The position numbers and the translations under genes are program-made. From Dicyema japonicum (lineage: Eukaryota; Dicyemida; Rhombozoa; Dicyemidae), in the NCBI GenBank assembly GCA_011109175.1, contig RDEW01000113.1, positions 40,011-72,791 of the forward strand: 32,781 nt of DNA. The letters are read 5' to 3'. The notes under the pieces were generated by a model. The model was not told the DNA's origin. It made no database searches and saw only the letters and a list, made by a program, of their open reading frames with translations. Shown here one piece after another: positions 1 to 10,094 of this stretch (the stretch's first letter is position 1; every line of letters starts with the position of its first letter).

Positions 1-280
1 TTTTTTTCGCTTCCTAAAGAAACTCGGACACCTAGCTACACTAAAAAGCCACGACGCGCGTGATGCGAAGACTTCTCCAGTTGATCTCATGATCGGCGTA
101 TTCAGGCCTCATTTATTGGTTAGGGACATCTTTTAAGGGAAAAAAGTTAAAGTAGACAACTAATTAAGTGTATCCAGTTTCCACTTCTACAGAAACAGAG
201 TCATCCGGAATCAACATAAAGGGTAAAAGACGTCTATACTTGCAGTTGTGGAAACCCCTCCAGTGGAGGTAATTTTAATT
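1..280. other. unassigned AT-rich DNA
   Basis: No reading frame of note. A 14-bp word at 75-88 (CTCCAGTTGATCTC) recurs inside the hAT-like MITE near 19,280 and again near 26,297, so this stretch may hold a fragment of that repeat. Nothing else is recognisable. Confidence 0.4.
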
Positions 281-350
281 TAAATAAGAAACAAAAAAAA
301 TAAATAAATAATAAAAAAATAAAAAAAATAAATAAATAAAAATAAGAAAC
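281..350. repeat. A-rich / (TAAA)n low-complexity tract
   Basis: About 70 bases made almost only of A and T in a TAAA-like rhythm. The tract is flanked on both sides by the same short word, AATAAGAAAC. A simple microsatellite-type tract is the sufficient explanation. Confidence 0.85.
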
Positions 351-1611
351 ATGACAGTCCCTGGCTCAAAAATAATCTTTACAGAGGACTGGGTCAAATA
401 TGTTATCATTTTCATACATCCTGATTGTCACTTAGTTTTAACAAACACGTTGAAGTGCTTTGAATCAAATTATAATGAAAATTCCTCCGAGAAATAGCTA
501 AACACACGAACGGCCTGTAAAATGATGGCTTACCTTATTGTACAACTAATTCATTAGGACGGCGTTAAACTATGCCTCTTCAATCTGGGTACCTTGCATA
601 GCGTTCTCCCTCCTATAAAAGTTGCGGTAGGTTCAAAGCTGAGCATTGAACGCTGTAAATTGAGTGTTTGAAATCATCTCACGTCAAGCGCTTACATTAG
701 GAGCAAAAGATTCTGTCTCTGGGTGACCACTTTGAATTGACGAAATTACAATTTCTTCGACTATCACTTGATCTGAAAAATCCAACCATCCCATTCCTTT
801 TATCCACAAACCTTAGACACATACGGATAAAATTAACTGATCACCAAAGAACACTAAAGAGAATCTTTCTTCTGACAAAAGACTAAACCAGGACTAAATG
901 TAAACATGACTTTGTATCTAGACGTGCAATCGAACCCTGGTAGAGAACAAGATACTGTACCGCATTTCCCGGCCTCAAAGGGTAATGTGGTCATCCCGTC
1001 CCGTCAGATAAAATAACCAAACAACTTTCAAATAAGCGATGAAAAACAATAAAGCAAGATAGTTGATAATAATAAGCATGAGAGATGCCGAATTGAAGAA
1101 GGTAGTGGCCAGATATCATAAATAGAGCTGCATAATCAAACGATACTGCAAAAAAAGATTTGTCTCAAAAATATGCCTGTACAATCGGCATTGACTTTTG
1201 TGTTGCTAAGTAGTTCTATTAATGACTCACAGAATACTTTGAAGAACAAAGAAGTACGAGCCTACTTTTTCGACTTTTCCGTTAATCCTATTTATTATGA
1301 AGACCTCACTAGATTTGAATTTTCAGGTCAGAAAACGAATTCTACAAGGAAACACATGGAGTTCTGCTTACACGACACGTCGCCCGCTGAGAGTTTCAAA
1401 AAACGTCACACGAGCTCGATATTGGGCAATGGGAAATAATTACCGGTATTTTGAATGTTTGGCTAAAACAGAGGAAGGATGAATGAAATTTTTGACGTAA
1501 TTTATATTTTTAGTTGTTTATTAAAAGTATATATTTTATTTTAATTTGAATACACTTTATTTTAGTATTTATAGACTTTGTTGATGAATTATATGTCATG
1601 TTATTCCAAAT
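351..1611. other. unassigned region, no recognisable gene
   Basis: Two overlapping short frames (1173-1439 and 1297-1482, +) have no similarity I recognise and no consistent short-intron extension. The rest is AT-rich with many stops on both strands. An exon of a host gene cannot be excluded. Confidence 0.35.
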
Positions 1612-1795
1612 TAGGTCGTGTCCGACCCTTGGAGATCTCATGAGCCAATTTTCTTTACTCTCCCCGATCTGTTGCAATTTGGAGTAGCCTTGATATAGGC
1701 ATTCCCGTGACGTCTTCTACCGTGGATAGCTACCGATTTTTCGGTCGACCAGGTCTCTCTTCTTAGTAATATTGCTTCAGCTCAATGGTTCTTTC
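1612..1795 (-). pseudogene. 3' end of a non-LTR retrotransposon ORF (fragment)
   Basis: Read on the - strand, this stretch matches 27,463-27,650 (+) almost base for base over about 150 nt, including the block that encodes the basic GRPRTRW-like motif and the DRGEW-like motif typical of the extreme C-terminus of non-LTR reverse-transcriptase polyproteins. In this copy the frame is broken by small indels, and the upstream RT domain is absent, so it is a short, 5'-truncated relic. The two copies are in opposite orientation 26 kb apart. The family assignment rests on the C-terminal motif only; the exact clade (RTE-, L2- or CR1-like) is not decided. Confidence 0.75.
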
Positions 1796-2084
1796 TAGGA
1801 AATTTGAGCGGACAACATGCCCAAAGAATGTCATCTAGATCAAACTATTATGTTTGCAAAACGGAGATTCAAGTTATTTCTAATAAAAAATATGGGAATC
1901 AATTGAGGCCGTAAAGACTATCAATCGGCTTATAAATGGAAAAACAGATTATGAAATGCTCGGAATTAAGCACGATACTACTGCGTATATTAGTCATCTG
2001 AGTTTTAGTGAGGAAATTAACAAAGTCTATAAAAAGTAGGCAATTCTGCTTCATCCTTACAAATGCTGTCTACCTGGAATGATC
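1796..2084. other. unassigned
   Basis: AT-rich, no open frame above noise and no recognised repeat. It may be part of the flanking retroelement relics. Confidence 0.3.
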
Positions 2085-2340
2085 TTACCATTCATCTAAG
2101 GACTCTCTCGTATGTTACTGTTATTGATATCTTGTTACAAACTTCGGACTGGACCTACTACTGACTCTGTCGAACGGAGAAAGCTGGCTGAGTATTCTGC
2201 ACTTTGGATTTGATTTCATTAAGATCCAATACCCCTTGAGACTTTGGGAGTGGTCAGGTCTGTTACCAGTGATAATTATTTGGTTCTACCGCTGTCTTGG
2301 GTTGTTAAATAAATAATAGTGTCTCTTTACAAATTATACA
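2085..2340 (+). pseudogene. probable relic of a restriction-like-endonuclease (RLE) retroelement domain
   Basis: Conceptual translation in shifting frames gives a run resembling the endonuclease domain shared by the RLE elements in this window. A TLSY.VTVIDILLQTS-like stretch corresponds to the GR.L.WDVTC..T segment. An ERRKLAEYSAL stretch follows, like the AE..K..KY segment, and then a PLETLG stretch like the VAVETSG segment. The order of the three blocks is right, but at least two frameshifts separate them. It is more divergent than the other copies and may belong to a second subfamily. It rests on weak, short motifs and could be wrong. Confidence 0.35.
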
Positions 2341-3150
2341 AACGCGAGAGGATAATGGCCTTCGATTTCGTTCGCTGAATCAATTTGATGTCCACTGCTC
2401 TTTTTCACAAGTCAACCAGTCTGAAAATATTCTTGGAAGGGAGCTACGCGGTATTGCCTCACTACTATTTCCATGGGTTGTCTCCAAAGTGTGACCAAAC
2501 TAGAATTCTTGAACCGTTCGCTCAGACAGTCACTCAAGAAGGTCACTCTGACCTTCTTTAAGAGGGTCTTATGTAGAGACGGACTAAAAGATTCTTGTTT
2601 TCATTGGTAAGCATCAGTTTTCTGTAAGTTCTTAACATTATGCAGTACCTAGGACATCCCTTCTCAGAATAACTTGTAAAGACATGACTCTATTCAGTTG
2701 TTGTTTCTCGTTGATCTGGAACCTACGGCATGAATTAGAAACGGAGAAAGAAATAAATGGTAAACCAACAAATTGTGCGAGTTCAAGATCATCAACAATA
2801 ACAATGCCCATCAGGATACGTCATTATGTTAACTAAACTGGTGAATCAATATTAATTTCAGTCACCAATTTGTTCTACATCAATATACCACCCCCCGTTA
2901 ACGAATAATAGACGCTATGTCCACAAAATGACTAGAAGCTCTCACCAAGAAATCCCTGACTATCTTTGAACCAAATAAAATATTTTCAAACAAACAATTT
3001 TATTTAATTATTTATGAAAGTAACAGTAACGGGAAAATAATATTAAATGCAATTGTGGAGAACAATATTGAAAAATATTTCAAATTACAGTTTCTCTAAC
3101 AATGGATAGTTTTTTGTTAATTTCCTAACATTACTTATACTTTATTTTGT
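2341..3150. other. unassigned AT-rich region
   Basis: No open frame, RNA gene or clear repeat could be supported. It lies between two retroelement relics and could contain the decayed RT region of the element whose endonuclease follows at 3.2 kb, but I could not read RT motifs in it. Confidence 0.35.
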
Positions 3151-3206
3151 TCCCTTCTTGAGCAAGACGGCCCAGAAATGGGATATCCATTTTTCTCAGA
3201 ATCGAC

Positions 3207-3750
3207 TTGTGCAGCCTCACCATTTTTTGTGGATCTGCAGTGGACCACAAAGGATTTTACCCGCTCTTTTGTCGTACCAGCAATGGTCAATTCCAGAGGC
3301 ATGCCGCCATCAACAGGGTCGTGAAGCGCTCTCTTGAGGCGGCTAGATTCCCGTAATCTGTGAATCGGTGGGCCTGGATCGTGAAGACGGGAACCGCATA
3401 ATGGGGTAAGTGGCTTTTTTCTCTCGGAGAAATGCTTGATTTGGGATGAGGCCTGCACCGACTACTTTTTCCAGTAGAGACTTCCTGGTTCCGCGTTAAA
3501 AGCTGAAGGGGCTGCTTGAACTTTCGAGAATTTCAATAAAAGAAAATACGACAGCCTCTCCACCGGATTCCACGTACGGACCGTAGTCGTCGAAACGAGT
3601 TGAGTCTTCAAGAACAAGACGGTAACTTTTCTAACATCACTTGAATCAATGATATCGAAAGTGACTAATGAACGTCAGGAAGCTGAACGCTGTTCCAAAG
3701 GATTTCTCTGGCATTTGTCAGGGACAACAGTCAATCCATAGTTTTTCTTA
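3207..3750 (+). pseudogene. RLE-type non-LTR retrotransposon, CCHC knuckle plus endonuclease (degenerate)
   Basis: Frame 3207-3353 encodes a CCHC-like block (CGSAVDHKGFYPLFC) followed by an RH..IN..VKRSLEAARFP segment, then a stop. This is the linker between zinc knuckle and endonuclease seen in the other copies. The next 400 nt continue in other frames with CLIWDEACTDY (the D of WDxTC), SALKAEGAA, and a stretch matching 29,890-30,190 (-) at roughly three quarters of positions. In the known family the CCHC plus PD-(D/E)XK-like nuclease cuts target DNA for reverse transcription. Several stops and frameshifts show this copy is dead. The RT domain is not seen upstream. Confidence 0.75.
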
Positions 3751-3903
3751 CAATTAATCAATATGAAAAAAATTAAATTCATAATTAAAACTAAATAAAT
3801 AGAACTACAAATTAATTATAAATTATAATAATTAGTTAATCATAAACAGCAGTACATTGATCGTAGTTTGCGCGAAAATTTCTTCCCCTAAAATTACAAA
3901 CAA

Positions 3904-4872
3904 TTAGAATACTTGAATGTATTCATCGGGATTAAACTTTCTGTCACGAATCGACTTAAAATTAAAACTCTGAATATTATTTATGAATTCTACTTTGAAA
4001 AAAGGATGTTTGAGTACATCATCATCATTTAAGGATCCTAGTCTATCGTGAGGGGATTTAATTAATAACTGAGATTCAACAAATTCAAAACCTTTGATAT
4101 TAAATTCCTACATTTCACATTCGTCATCAAAGGGAAGCGAGGATTGTGATGTAGAATATCCCAATAAAGTTCGCGAGTATTCGTTTTAAAATAAGGAAGC
4201 TAAAATTAATAAAGTAAACTATACTTTTCCAAAGTACATGTAATAAATTATTATACCAAGGGACCACCAATCAGCACTATATGAAATTTTATTGTATCTC
4301 AGTATTTCGGGAGAAAAATAGTGAGGTGATCCATAGTTTGAATGACAAAATGATTTACGACTGTCGTTCATTTTACTCAAATGAAAATTAGTTATTTTCA
4401 CATAACCGTCAGTCCCCAACATTAGATTCTGTAACTTAAGATCGCTAAAATTACAAAAGTAAAAACCTATGGATGATCTTGTTAGCATGCAAGAACTCTA
4501 CTCCAAGAGCTACACAGGCTGAGTAAAACTTTATTTGTCTATAAGAGAAGCGTTGCTTTTGCATTAAACGTTTCTAAATCACCCATCTGCATGTACTCAT
4601 TGGAAGGAAGAGATAGACTAACAATTAATAGAATCCCAACATTATCAAAATAATATGACTTTAAGTGGACAAAAAATATATTATTTGTTCTTGTGACTAA
4701 ATCAAATACTTTCACTTCATTTATTATTCTTTGCAAGTGACTGAAGCCGTAAGACTATGAAGTCTCACTGCGCATTGTTTAGGTTTTTATCTTTGCACAA
4801 ATCAACCTATTTATTAATATAACGTGACTTTTCCAAATGATCCATTTCCAATTTCTTTACTATTGTGTAATC
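3904..4872 (-). CDS. AGC-family protein-kinase-like gene with at least five ultrashort introns
   Basis: Read on the - strand, the pieces join into an AGC-type kinase domain when six GT...AG gaps of 22, 28, 31, 22, 25 and 23 nt are removed. Blocks in order: glycine loop GNGSFGK (about 4829-4850), INEVKVF helix C, EYMQMGDLE hinge, KFYSACVALGVEFLHANKIIH, HSDLKLQN catalytic loop, NFH in place of DFG, GSPHYFSPEIL, SADWWSLG, TRELYWDILHHNPRFP, HDRLGSL and HPFF, then a short AGC-like tail to the stop at 3904-3906. From the second exon to the stop the spliced length is 774 nt, an exact multiple of three. Oddities: HRD is HSD (the catalytic Asp remains), the metal-binding DFG is NFH, and no VAIK lysine is visible in this model, which suggests a pseudokinase. 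One base seems to be missing between the DYTI stretch (4861-4872) and the glycine loop, and the start codon is not found. Specific AGC subfamily not recognised. Confidence 0.85.
4069..4091 (-). other. 23-nt intron in the kinase-like gene
   Basis: On the - strand it begins GTTTTG and ends CTCAG. Removing it joins NLISK to LLIKSPHDRLG, exactly as expected for the end of an AGC kinase lobe. Without removal the frame hits a stop. Confidence 0.85.
4200..4224 (-). other. 25-nt intron in the kinase-like gene
   Basis: On the - strand it begins GTATAG and ends TTTTAG. Removal joins YMYFGK to LPYFKTNTRELYW, the usual G-x-P-F/Y segment after DWWSLG. The unspliced frame stops immediately. Confidence 0.85.
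4445..4466 (-). other. 22-nt intron in the kinase-like gene
   Basis: On the - strand it begins GTTTTT and ends TTTTAG. Removal joins HANKIIHS to DLKLQN, rebuilding the catalytic-loop signature across a split codon. Read through, it would insert a hydrophobic stretch into the catalytic loop and shift the frame. Confidence 0.9.
4539..4569 (-). other. 31-nt putative intron in the kinase-like gene
   Basis: GT...AG on the - strand. Removal joins GDLE to the IKFYSACVALG helix in frame and makes the total coding length divisible by three. The alternative is that part of it is coding (a frame containing QKQRFSYRQ resembles the family) with one base lost nearby. It is the least certain of the six kinase introns. 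Confidence 0.55.
4741..4768 (-). other. 28-nt intron in the kinase-like gene
   Basis: On the - strand it begins GTGAGA and ends CTTCAG. Removal joins LNNAH to HLQRIINEVKVF in frame. Both unspliced frames contain a stop here. Confidence 0.75.
4807..4828 (-). other. 22-nt intron in the kinase-like gene
   Basis: On the - strand it begins GTCACG and ends AAATAG. Removal joins GNGSFGK directly to VDLCKDK, completing the GxGxxGxV loop. The unspliced frame has two stops within 10 codons. Confidence 0.8.
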
Positions 4873-5592
4873 AGTTGGGGATCTATTATTGAATATATTA
4901 TATTGTTTACTCTCAATTTGCAAATTTTCTTCGTTCAATAAGTTTTTCAAAGTTACAATAAACTATTTCTCCATATTCGAAAATATTTCTTTTTCGTATT
5001 TATAGTCAAGGCATTAATTTTTTATTACTAATTATTTGTTTAGTCCACAGTTAAAATTTCCACGTATTTTATTTCATTCCTAAATTACAATCGTCTAACA
5101 CAAGTTTACTAAAAAAAATAATCGATTTACTTGCCATCAAAAAGGTATCAAAAGCATCCCAAGACGTTGGAGGTCATCGTCTAAAACAGGAGGAGTGAGT
5201 CAAGATTGGTGACATATAATTATTTCACAAAACGTCTACTTAGCCTTTGTTTCCATTCACATGGGCATGGAAGTGATTGACTTATGAAACATCGGAAATC
5301 GGGTGTTCGGAAGAACGGAAAGTCAGACAACGTAAGACAAAAGAATGGAGAGATATTCTCATATCTTCTGATTGAGGAAACTAGAAATTCAGCCATCTAA
5401 TCGATGTTCTTTTTTACAGAAAAAATGTTTTTTAATAGTTCGATTAATGAATTAAATAAATTAAAATAAATATTGTTTGAAAAATTATTTAATTTTATCC
5501 AATAATAAATTTCATTAAAAATTTGAATAAAAGTGAAATTTAATCCCATTTTTATGAGAATTGTCGTTTGTATTTTAAATTTAGAATTTTAG
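4873..5592. other. unassigned; probably contains the 5' part of the kinase-like gene
   Basis: A - strand frame of about 30 codons open from roughly 4962 runs into DYTI just before the glycine loop and is likely kinase N-terminus. An ATG near 4972-4974 is followed within two codons by a stop, so the start may lie beyond another short intron. The rest is AT-rich without features. Confidence 0.4.
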
Positions 5593-5805
5593 TTAATTTC
5601 ATCATTTCTCTCAATAATATTCTTCCTAGACACCTTTTCTCAAATTACAGCAAGATATTTTTATAATTATTTTCATGGGAATGGAGCCCCTTTACCGAAG
5701 ACTACCATCATTATTATCGTCACTTCTATTTTGGGGATCATTGGTGTAATGTTACTCGGTGGATTTATTTACTCTGAATATCGTAAAAGAATGCGTGTAT
5801 TCTAA
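5593..5805 (+). CDS. exon-like ORF encoding a single membrane span and basic tail
   Basis: Seventy codons are open from just after a stop to TAA at 5803-5805, with no in-frame ATG at the beginning, so this would be a 3'-terminal exon. The C-terminal half has a short polar stretch, a hydrophobic run of about 20 residues rich in Ile, Val and Gly (encoded about 5700-5775), and a basic end (EYRKRMRVF), the layout of a type I membrane protein with a short cytoplasmic tail. The N-terminal part is also partly hydrophobic. No family is recognised. Acceptor-like AG positions lie in the region before TFSQITARYF, but I could not link it to upstream exons. It may be spurious. Confidence 0.35.
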   Translation, partial: LISSFLSIIFFLDTFSQITARYFYNYFHGNGAPLPKTTIIIIVTSILGIIGVMLLGGFIYSEYRKRMRVF

Positions 5806-6593
5806 TCACTAATTTAAAGGGCTGCATTAACAGCCAACCTATTTAATTTCACTTCCTCGATTGACTAACAAATTTAATGACAATGGGTTTATAATTAATT
5901 GTTTACGCATGTTCTGATTTTGAAAAGTTCTCATAAGTCTTGAGTCAATATTCTGTAACCATAAGTTCTTAGACAGTTATAACGGCTGATCGGTAGAACG
6001 AGCAGATTTTCATTTCAAAGGCTAAGGAGACAGGTTCAGAGTGTCTATCAACGGAGGAAGAATTCCCAAAATGAGATTTAAAAATCAATTCGGCCATTGA
6101 AAACGTTTGGTTGGTCTTTTATTGTAAGTTAAATTCAGCAATTTAAATCGATAACTCTTTTTTCTAGAAAGATTTATTCACTTGCTATTTCTCCGTTTTA
6201 TCCTTCCTTTAATTGATCTTCGCAGATCAAAACAGGCGCTAGCTCCACCAGATGTATTCTGGCTTCGTAAAATCTGTCATTTTTAGTGACCCAATTGTCG
6301 TGGTGATCTACGTGGTAATTAATTGCATTAACTAGAAAAAAGTGTTGAGGCAAAAGTCGTTGTTCACTGTCATGATATTTTCCACAAGGTTCATGCATCC
6401 AGAAAGTGAGTATCGTCAGCTAACATTATATCTTTATAACAAGTGAACTTAATGTTTTTCGTGAACATTGGAAGTTTACGATTTTAATGCTCTACATTGC
6501 ATTTAAAAATTAGTTGGTCATTCTATGTCACCATCCTTGTAGGAATTTTGTTTTTTGATCATGATCAATCAAAAATGGTTTTAAAACAATTCC
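5806..6593. other. unassigned, one short unrecognised frame
   Basis: A 66-codon - strand frame (6198-6398) has ordinary amino-acid composition, including HFFLVNAINYHVDHH, but no recognised family and no clear intron junctions at its ends. The rest is AT-rich and featureless. Confidence 0.3.
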
Positions 6594-6770
6594 TAAAATA
6601 TAGAACAAACCCAAATCAAAATTCAGGGTTTCTCCTATGCGGCCTTCGGCCTCGGAGAGGTTGATACTGACTTTTATTAAAAATATAGAGCAAATCCTAA
6701 CCAAAATTCAGACTTAAAGATGGCAACAATCCCCCCTATGCGGCCTTCGGCCGCGGAGTGTTTGATACTT
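6594..6770. repeat. two-unit repeat carrying a GC-rich hairpin
   Basis: Two diverged units (about 6594-6668 and 6681-6770) share AAAATATAGA.CAAA.CC, CAAAATTCAG, then CTATGCGGCCTTCGGCC and a GTTTGATACT/GTTGATACT ending. The second unit has an insertion of about 15 nt. In the second unit GCGGCC and GGCCGC form a perfect 6-bp stem around TTC; the first has one mismatch. The island is strongly GC-rich against an AT-rich surrounding. A 3'-terminal hairpin of a Helitron-like or other non-autonomous element is possible, but no CTRR end was found. Confidence 0.75.
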
Positions 6771-7814
6771 ATATTTTTTGAGTGTATGCCTTTTATTTAT
6801 ACATACTTCGAGTATTGCTTCAATGATCAAATATTTTTAACCAAAATTTGATAAAATTTTTGGATTTGCATCTTCATCTTGCCTCGGGAGTAGATAGTCC
6901 CCCATTTTTATTATTTCTTCATCGATCTTCTCGAATTCGAATTCGTCGACATCAAGTCTCGAAATTCCGTAGATTTTACTTCTAGGAGACTGTATAGTCG
7001 ATCGCGTCCGAAAAGGATCAATTGATGTTCATACTACTATCATGAAAAATACTACCTCGATCATTTTCAGTTCTCTCTTTTGAATCGTAAAAAATCGGAG
7101 TTTTACATTATCTGAAATGAAATAACAGTTTTCATCCTGAAATGTTAACATTTTTACCAAAAATCTGATTTTCATTCTTTGTTTAGGCCCAATATCGCAC
7201 GGCACTACATCTTGCGACTGAAATATCTTAATTTCGTTCAGTTCTTGTGTTATCAGTTTATAGAAACCCACAAAAATGATTTATCTCGTGTTGTTAATTA
7301 TTTAAAAAAAGAATATTTTTTAGTTTTTTTTTATAACAAATCTAATAAATATCCTCTATTTATTTTGTGTAATTATTTTTTGGAAATAAGCTAGACATTC
7401 CTCCAACGGCGTTTCCTTCAACGGACTGTGACAATCTATGTTGTGTCCTTTGACTTCCTACAATTAATCAGACAATTTAATAAATCAATTTATGCATACA
7501 AAAGATTTTATCTGTTAAGTTTTTTTGTTGTACAGTAAAATATTTTCCCATCGGTTGGTAGAATGGAATCGCATTTTTAATCGCAAAGTGACACTCGAAT
7601 TAATTTTTTGCGATTATTTAATTAACTTATTTATTTTTTTAAATAAAATAATATTTTTTTTAAACCGAGAGGTTTGGCCTCAAAATCAAAAAAATTAAAG
7701 GGTTATTCAATACAGGCAATTGCATCTACGATTCGCCTGAAATCCTAATGAAATCGACTATACAGAGTAAATCTATAATTAACCGGATCCGTAAACTGAC
7801 TGATCCAAAGTGCA
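6771..7814. other. unassigned AT-rich region
   Basis: Short overlapping frames occur on both strands at 7029-7394. None is recognised, and the two strands mirror each other, as expected of AT-rich non-coding DNA. Long T and A runs lie around 7310-7380 and 7620-7670. Confidence 0.35.
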
Positions 7815-8000
7815 TTGTCCGGAAAGCTGAGGTCGAAGGAGATCTCCTCTCTAGGAGGGAAACACTATAGAAAGTCCTTGACCCATATTTTTTGGGATTT
7901 ATCTAATGTTGAAAGGCATTGGCATTTTAATTAACATAATTAGTAATAATATGTGACATATTCGATTAATCATATTTTTGGGATTTCTCTAATATAGAAA
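7815..8000 (+). repeat. unclassified dispersed repeat, copy 1, with an internal duplication
   Basis: The block 7815-7870 resembles 12,571-12,633 (shared cores such as TCGAAGGAGA and a CTAG.AG.GA segment). Translated, it gives AEVEGDLLSRRE here and AEIEGELVARRE-like residues in the other copy, so an old coding element is plausible. Within this copy the stretch around 7888-7918 (CATATTTTTTGGGATTT, then TCTAATGTTGAAAGGCAT) is repeated with few changes at 7969-8005. Confidence 0.6.
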
Positions 8001-9979
8001 GACATCCTTATCTTTCGTTTCATGAATCATTCCAAGACCACGTTTGAATGCTTATTCGAAACAAATGATTTTAATACCAGATTGATGATCCCTCAGACTT
8101 CTAACTATCCTAGAAGTCACAATCCCTCACAATCTCTGTTGGGAACTATTATTATAAACACTTATCTCCTTGTCATAGTGGTTATAGCTAAGAATGTGCA
8201 ACAAAATAATGTATCCTCTTCCATCCTCCACGGTTACAGACAATTGATATCAGCTCGTCCAGAGGCATTTCCTCACTCTTTGGAGGTCTTTGTTTAGTAT
8301 GATAGGGAGTTTAACCATTGGTCGGCCACAGAAGTATTTCCACTCAAACAGGAAGTGATCTTCCAGCATTTGAAATCCTGGCAGGCCACTTAAAATCCCG
8401 GGTTCACGGAAAAATCAGTATCTAATGTTGATATCACGATGAAAGCTTAGCCAGAAAGTGTTGAAATCAAAATTGGCGGATCTCGAGTGGAAATTCCTTG
8501 TGAAGAAATTATAGGGACAGAACAGCCCGGGAACAAAAGAGGGGACTGAGAAGGGAATGCATATTAATTCTTTCCTTGTATACTTTATTTCTCTCATTGA
8601 CTTTATTCTGCCAGTACAAGCTGCCTCTTAGTAAATCGTTGATTTTGTTATCTTTGGGGCAAAAATTGGCCATTTATCTCAGCTACAGCAAATTAAATCC
8701 TGTTTAACGGATTAAATAGCACCTTGAAGTGAATGAAGCAGAATTTGACTTGCTGTGTGATTATTTAGTAAAATTGTTGTAAAAGTGCTCTTTACTGGAT
8801 TTTCTCTAAAAGAAGCTAAACTGGCCCAGAGGAAGGTTATTGGACCAACTACATTATAATTCAGCTCCTACAGTGTTCCATGGTTCAAAGTTTCCTTTTT
8901 TCTGAGAGGAGAGATTTCAAAATACAATAATGCCTCACATATTAAACGTGGCTCGTAAAAAGGACAGTTGGGAGGTTTGAAGTGAATTCTTACTAATTTC
9001 CCCGGATATTTTGACCTTCAATCAACTTTAAGACACGTGCTCCGTGTTTCTGTTTTTATTTGACTATGGCTTGAAGAACCGCATGGAAGTTGTGATCCAT
9101 TCGACAGTCATGTGCTTTAATTCAATATTTGAGAATGACCATTCGGATATTGGCATCCTTCTTACTCTGATCAAACGTATAAACTCATTTTTGTTGACCC
9201 AAACGCAGTTCAGTCGTTTGTTTGATCTCCAAGATTGACAGACAGGGCTGCCTTTACTCAGTATTGTATCATTCCATACTTCTCGGATGTTTTGAAAGAT
9301 GGCGTCAATCGGATGATATTGGGATCCTGTTGAAGAATATTTACCTTCAAGCGAGCAGAGGAGTCGTTAAGGGTTGATAAAGTTGGAAAAGACCACAGAA
9401 GCTGTATTTTTTACTATTAAGCTAAGATTTCACTCTGGAATGTTGGTTGAGGGATGCTAATTTGACTTTGTCATGTTGTTCCCATCTAAAGTTCGAAGAG
9501 GCTTTTTGAAAATGAGTTTGTATGATATTTCCCGCGTTTTAAAGCGTGAACATGCTATTTGTGGAATTCACGGATACAAAGATAACTTTACAGACAGCCA
9601 ATACGACTAGTTTTGTCAAAATCGACCAAATATATACAATTTCCCACATTACTTATGTGGAAGACTCGGAGAAGGTGAAATCAACATATCCCGTTGATAT
9701 TGTCGGACTAAAAGGTCAGAGTTACTCCCCAAAATCCGCCAGAACAATCGAATCAATGAGAAGCATTTCCTGAACAAGTTTCTGTCTAGTTGCACAAATT
9801 TGTTAACAATAAAAGAGAAGAAAGCAAGTTGAGATAATTTACTAAGCGTTCTTTCATCATACTCAAAAGTGGAGACCTTCACGGAACTCTCTATGCGTTC
9901 AGAATGAATACTGAGTATGAAAGAATCCATGTGGTTTCATCTAGCTACAACTTCAAGTGTTGTATGTGACAAAAGTCTA
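8001..9979. other. unassigned region
   Basis: Several short frames (8022-8297 +, 8415-8597 -, 9044-9238 +, 9546-9773 +, 9649-9930 -) carry no motif I recognise. A stretch near 9240-9360 (TGLPLLSIVSF) faintly recalls an RT motif but lacks the flanking blocks. Probably decayed repeats. Confidence 0.3.
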
Positions 9980-10015
9980 ATATTCTGAAAGGGATGTATG
10001 AGCCTTTCAGAATAT
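9980..10015. repeat. perfect 13-bp inverted repeat, 10-nt loop
   Basis: Left arm 9980-9992 (ATATTCTGAAAGG) is the exact reverse complement of 10,003-10,015. It lies just upstream of the tandem array. It could form a stem-loop in RNA or a cruciform. No element boundary is evident. Confidence 0.8.
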
Positions 10016-10094
10016 GATCCTTACAAACTCTTATAAAGAACACCGGTTTGTAAGCCACCTCGCTTTGATACGAATTTTGTTGTTTTGAGTAAGT

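Noticed and set aside
890-980. tRNA candidate on the - strand from a GGTTCGATTGC-like B box
   Set aside because: No 5-bp T stem, acceptor stem or A box at the right distance could be paired.
4219-4488. Treating the 89-codon frame as an intronless small kinase
   Set aside because: Its first residues are a translated 22-nt intron, and the true catalytic loop is formed with the upstream exon.
6640-6765. CRISPR-like repeats
   Set aside because: Only two units with long diverged bodies, no uniform repeat-spacer pattern, and a eukaryotic context.
9240-9365. Possible RT block (TGLPLLSIVSF, then ..GILLKNIYLQAS)
   Set aside because: The spacing and the neighbouring RT blocks (FRP, YADD/YLDD) are absent, and the match needs a frameshift and a stop.
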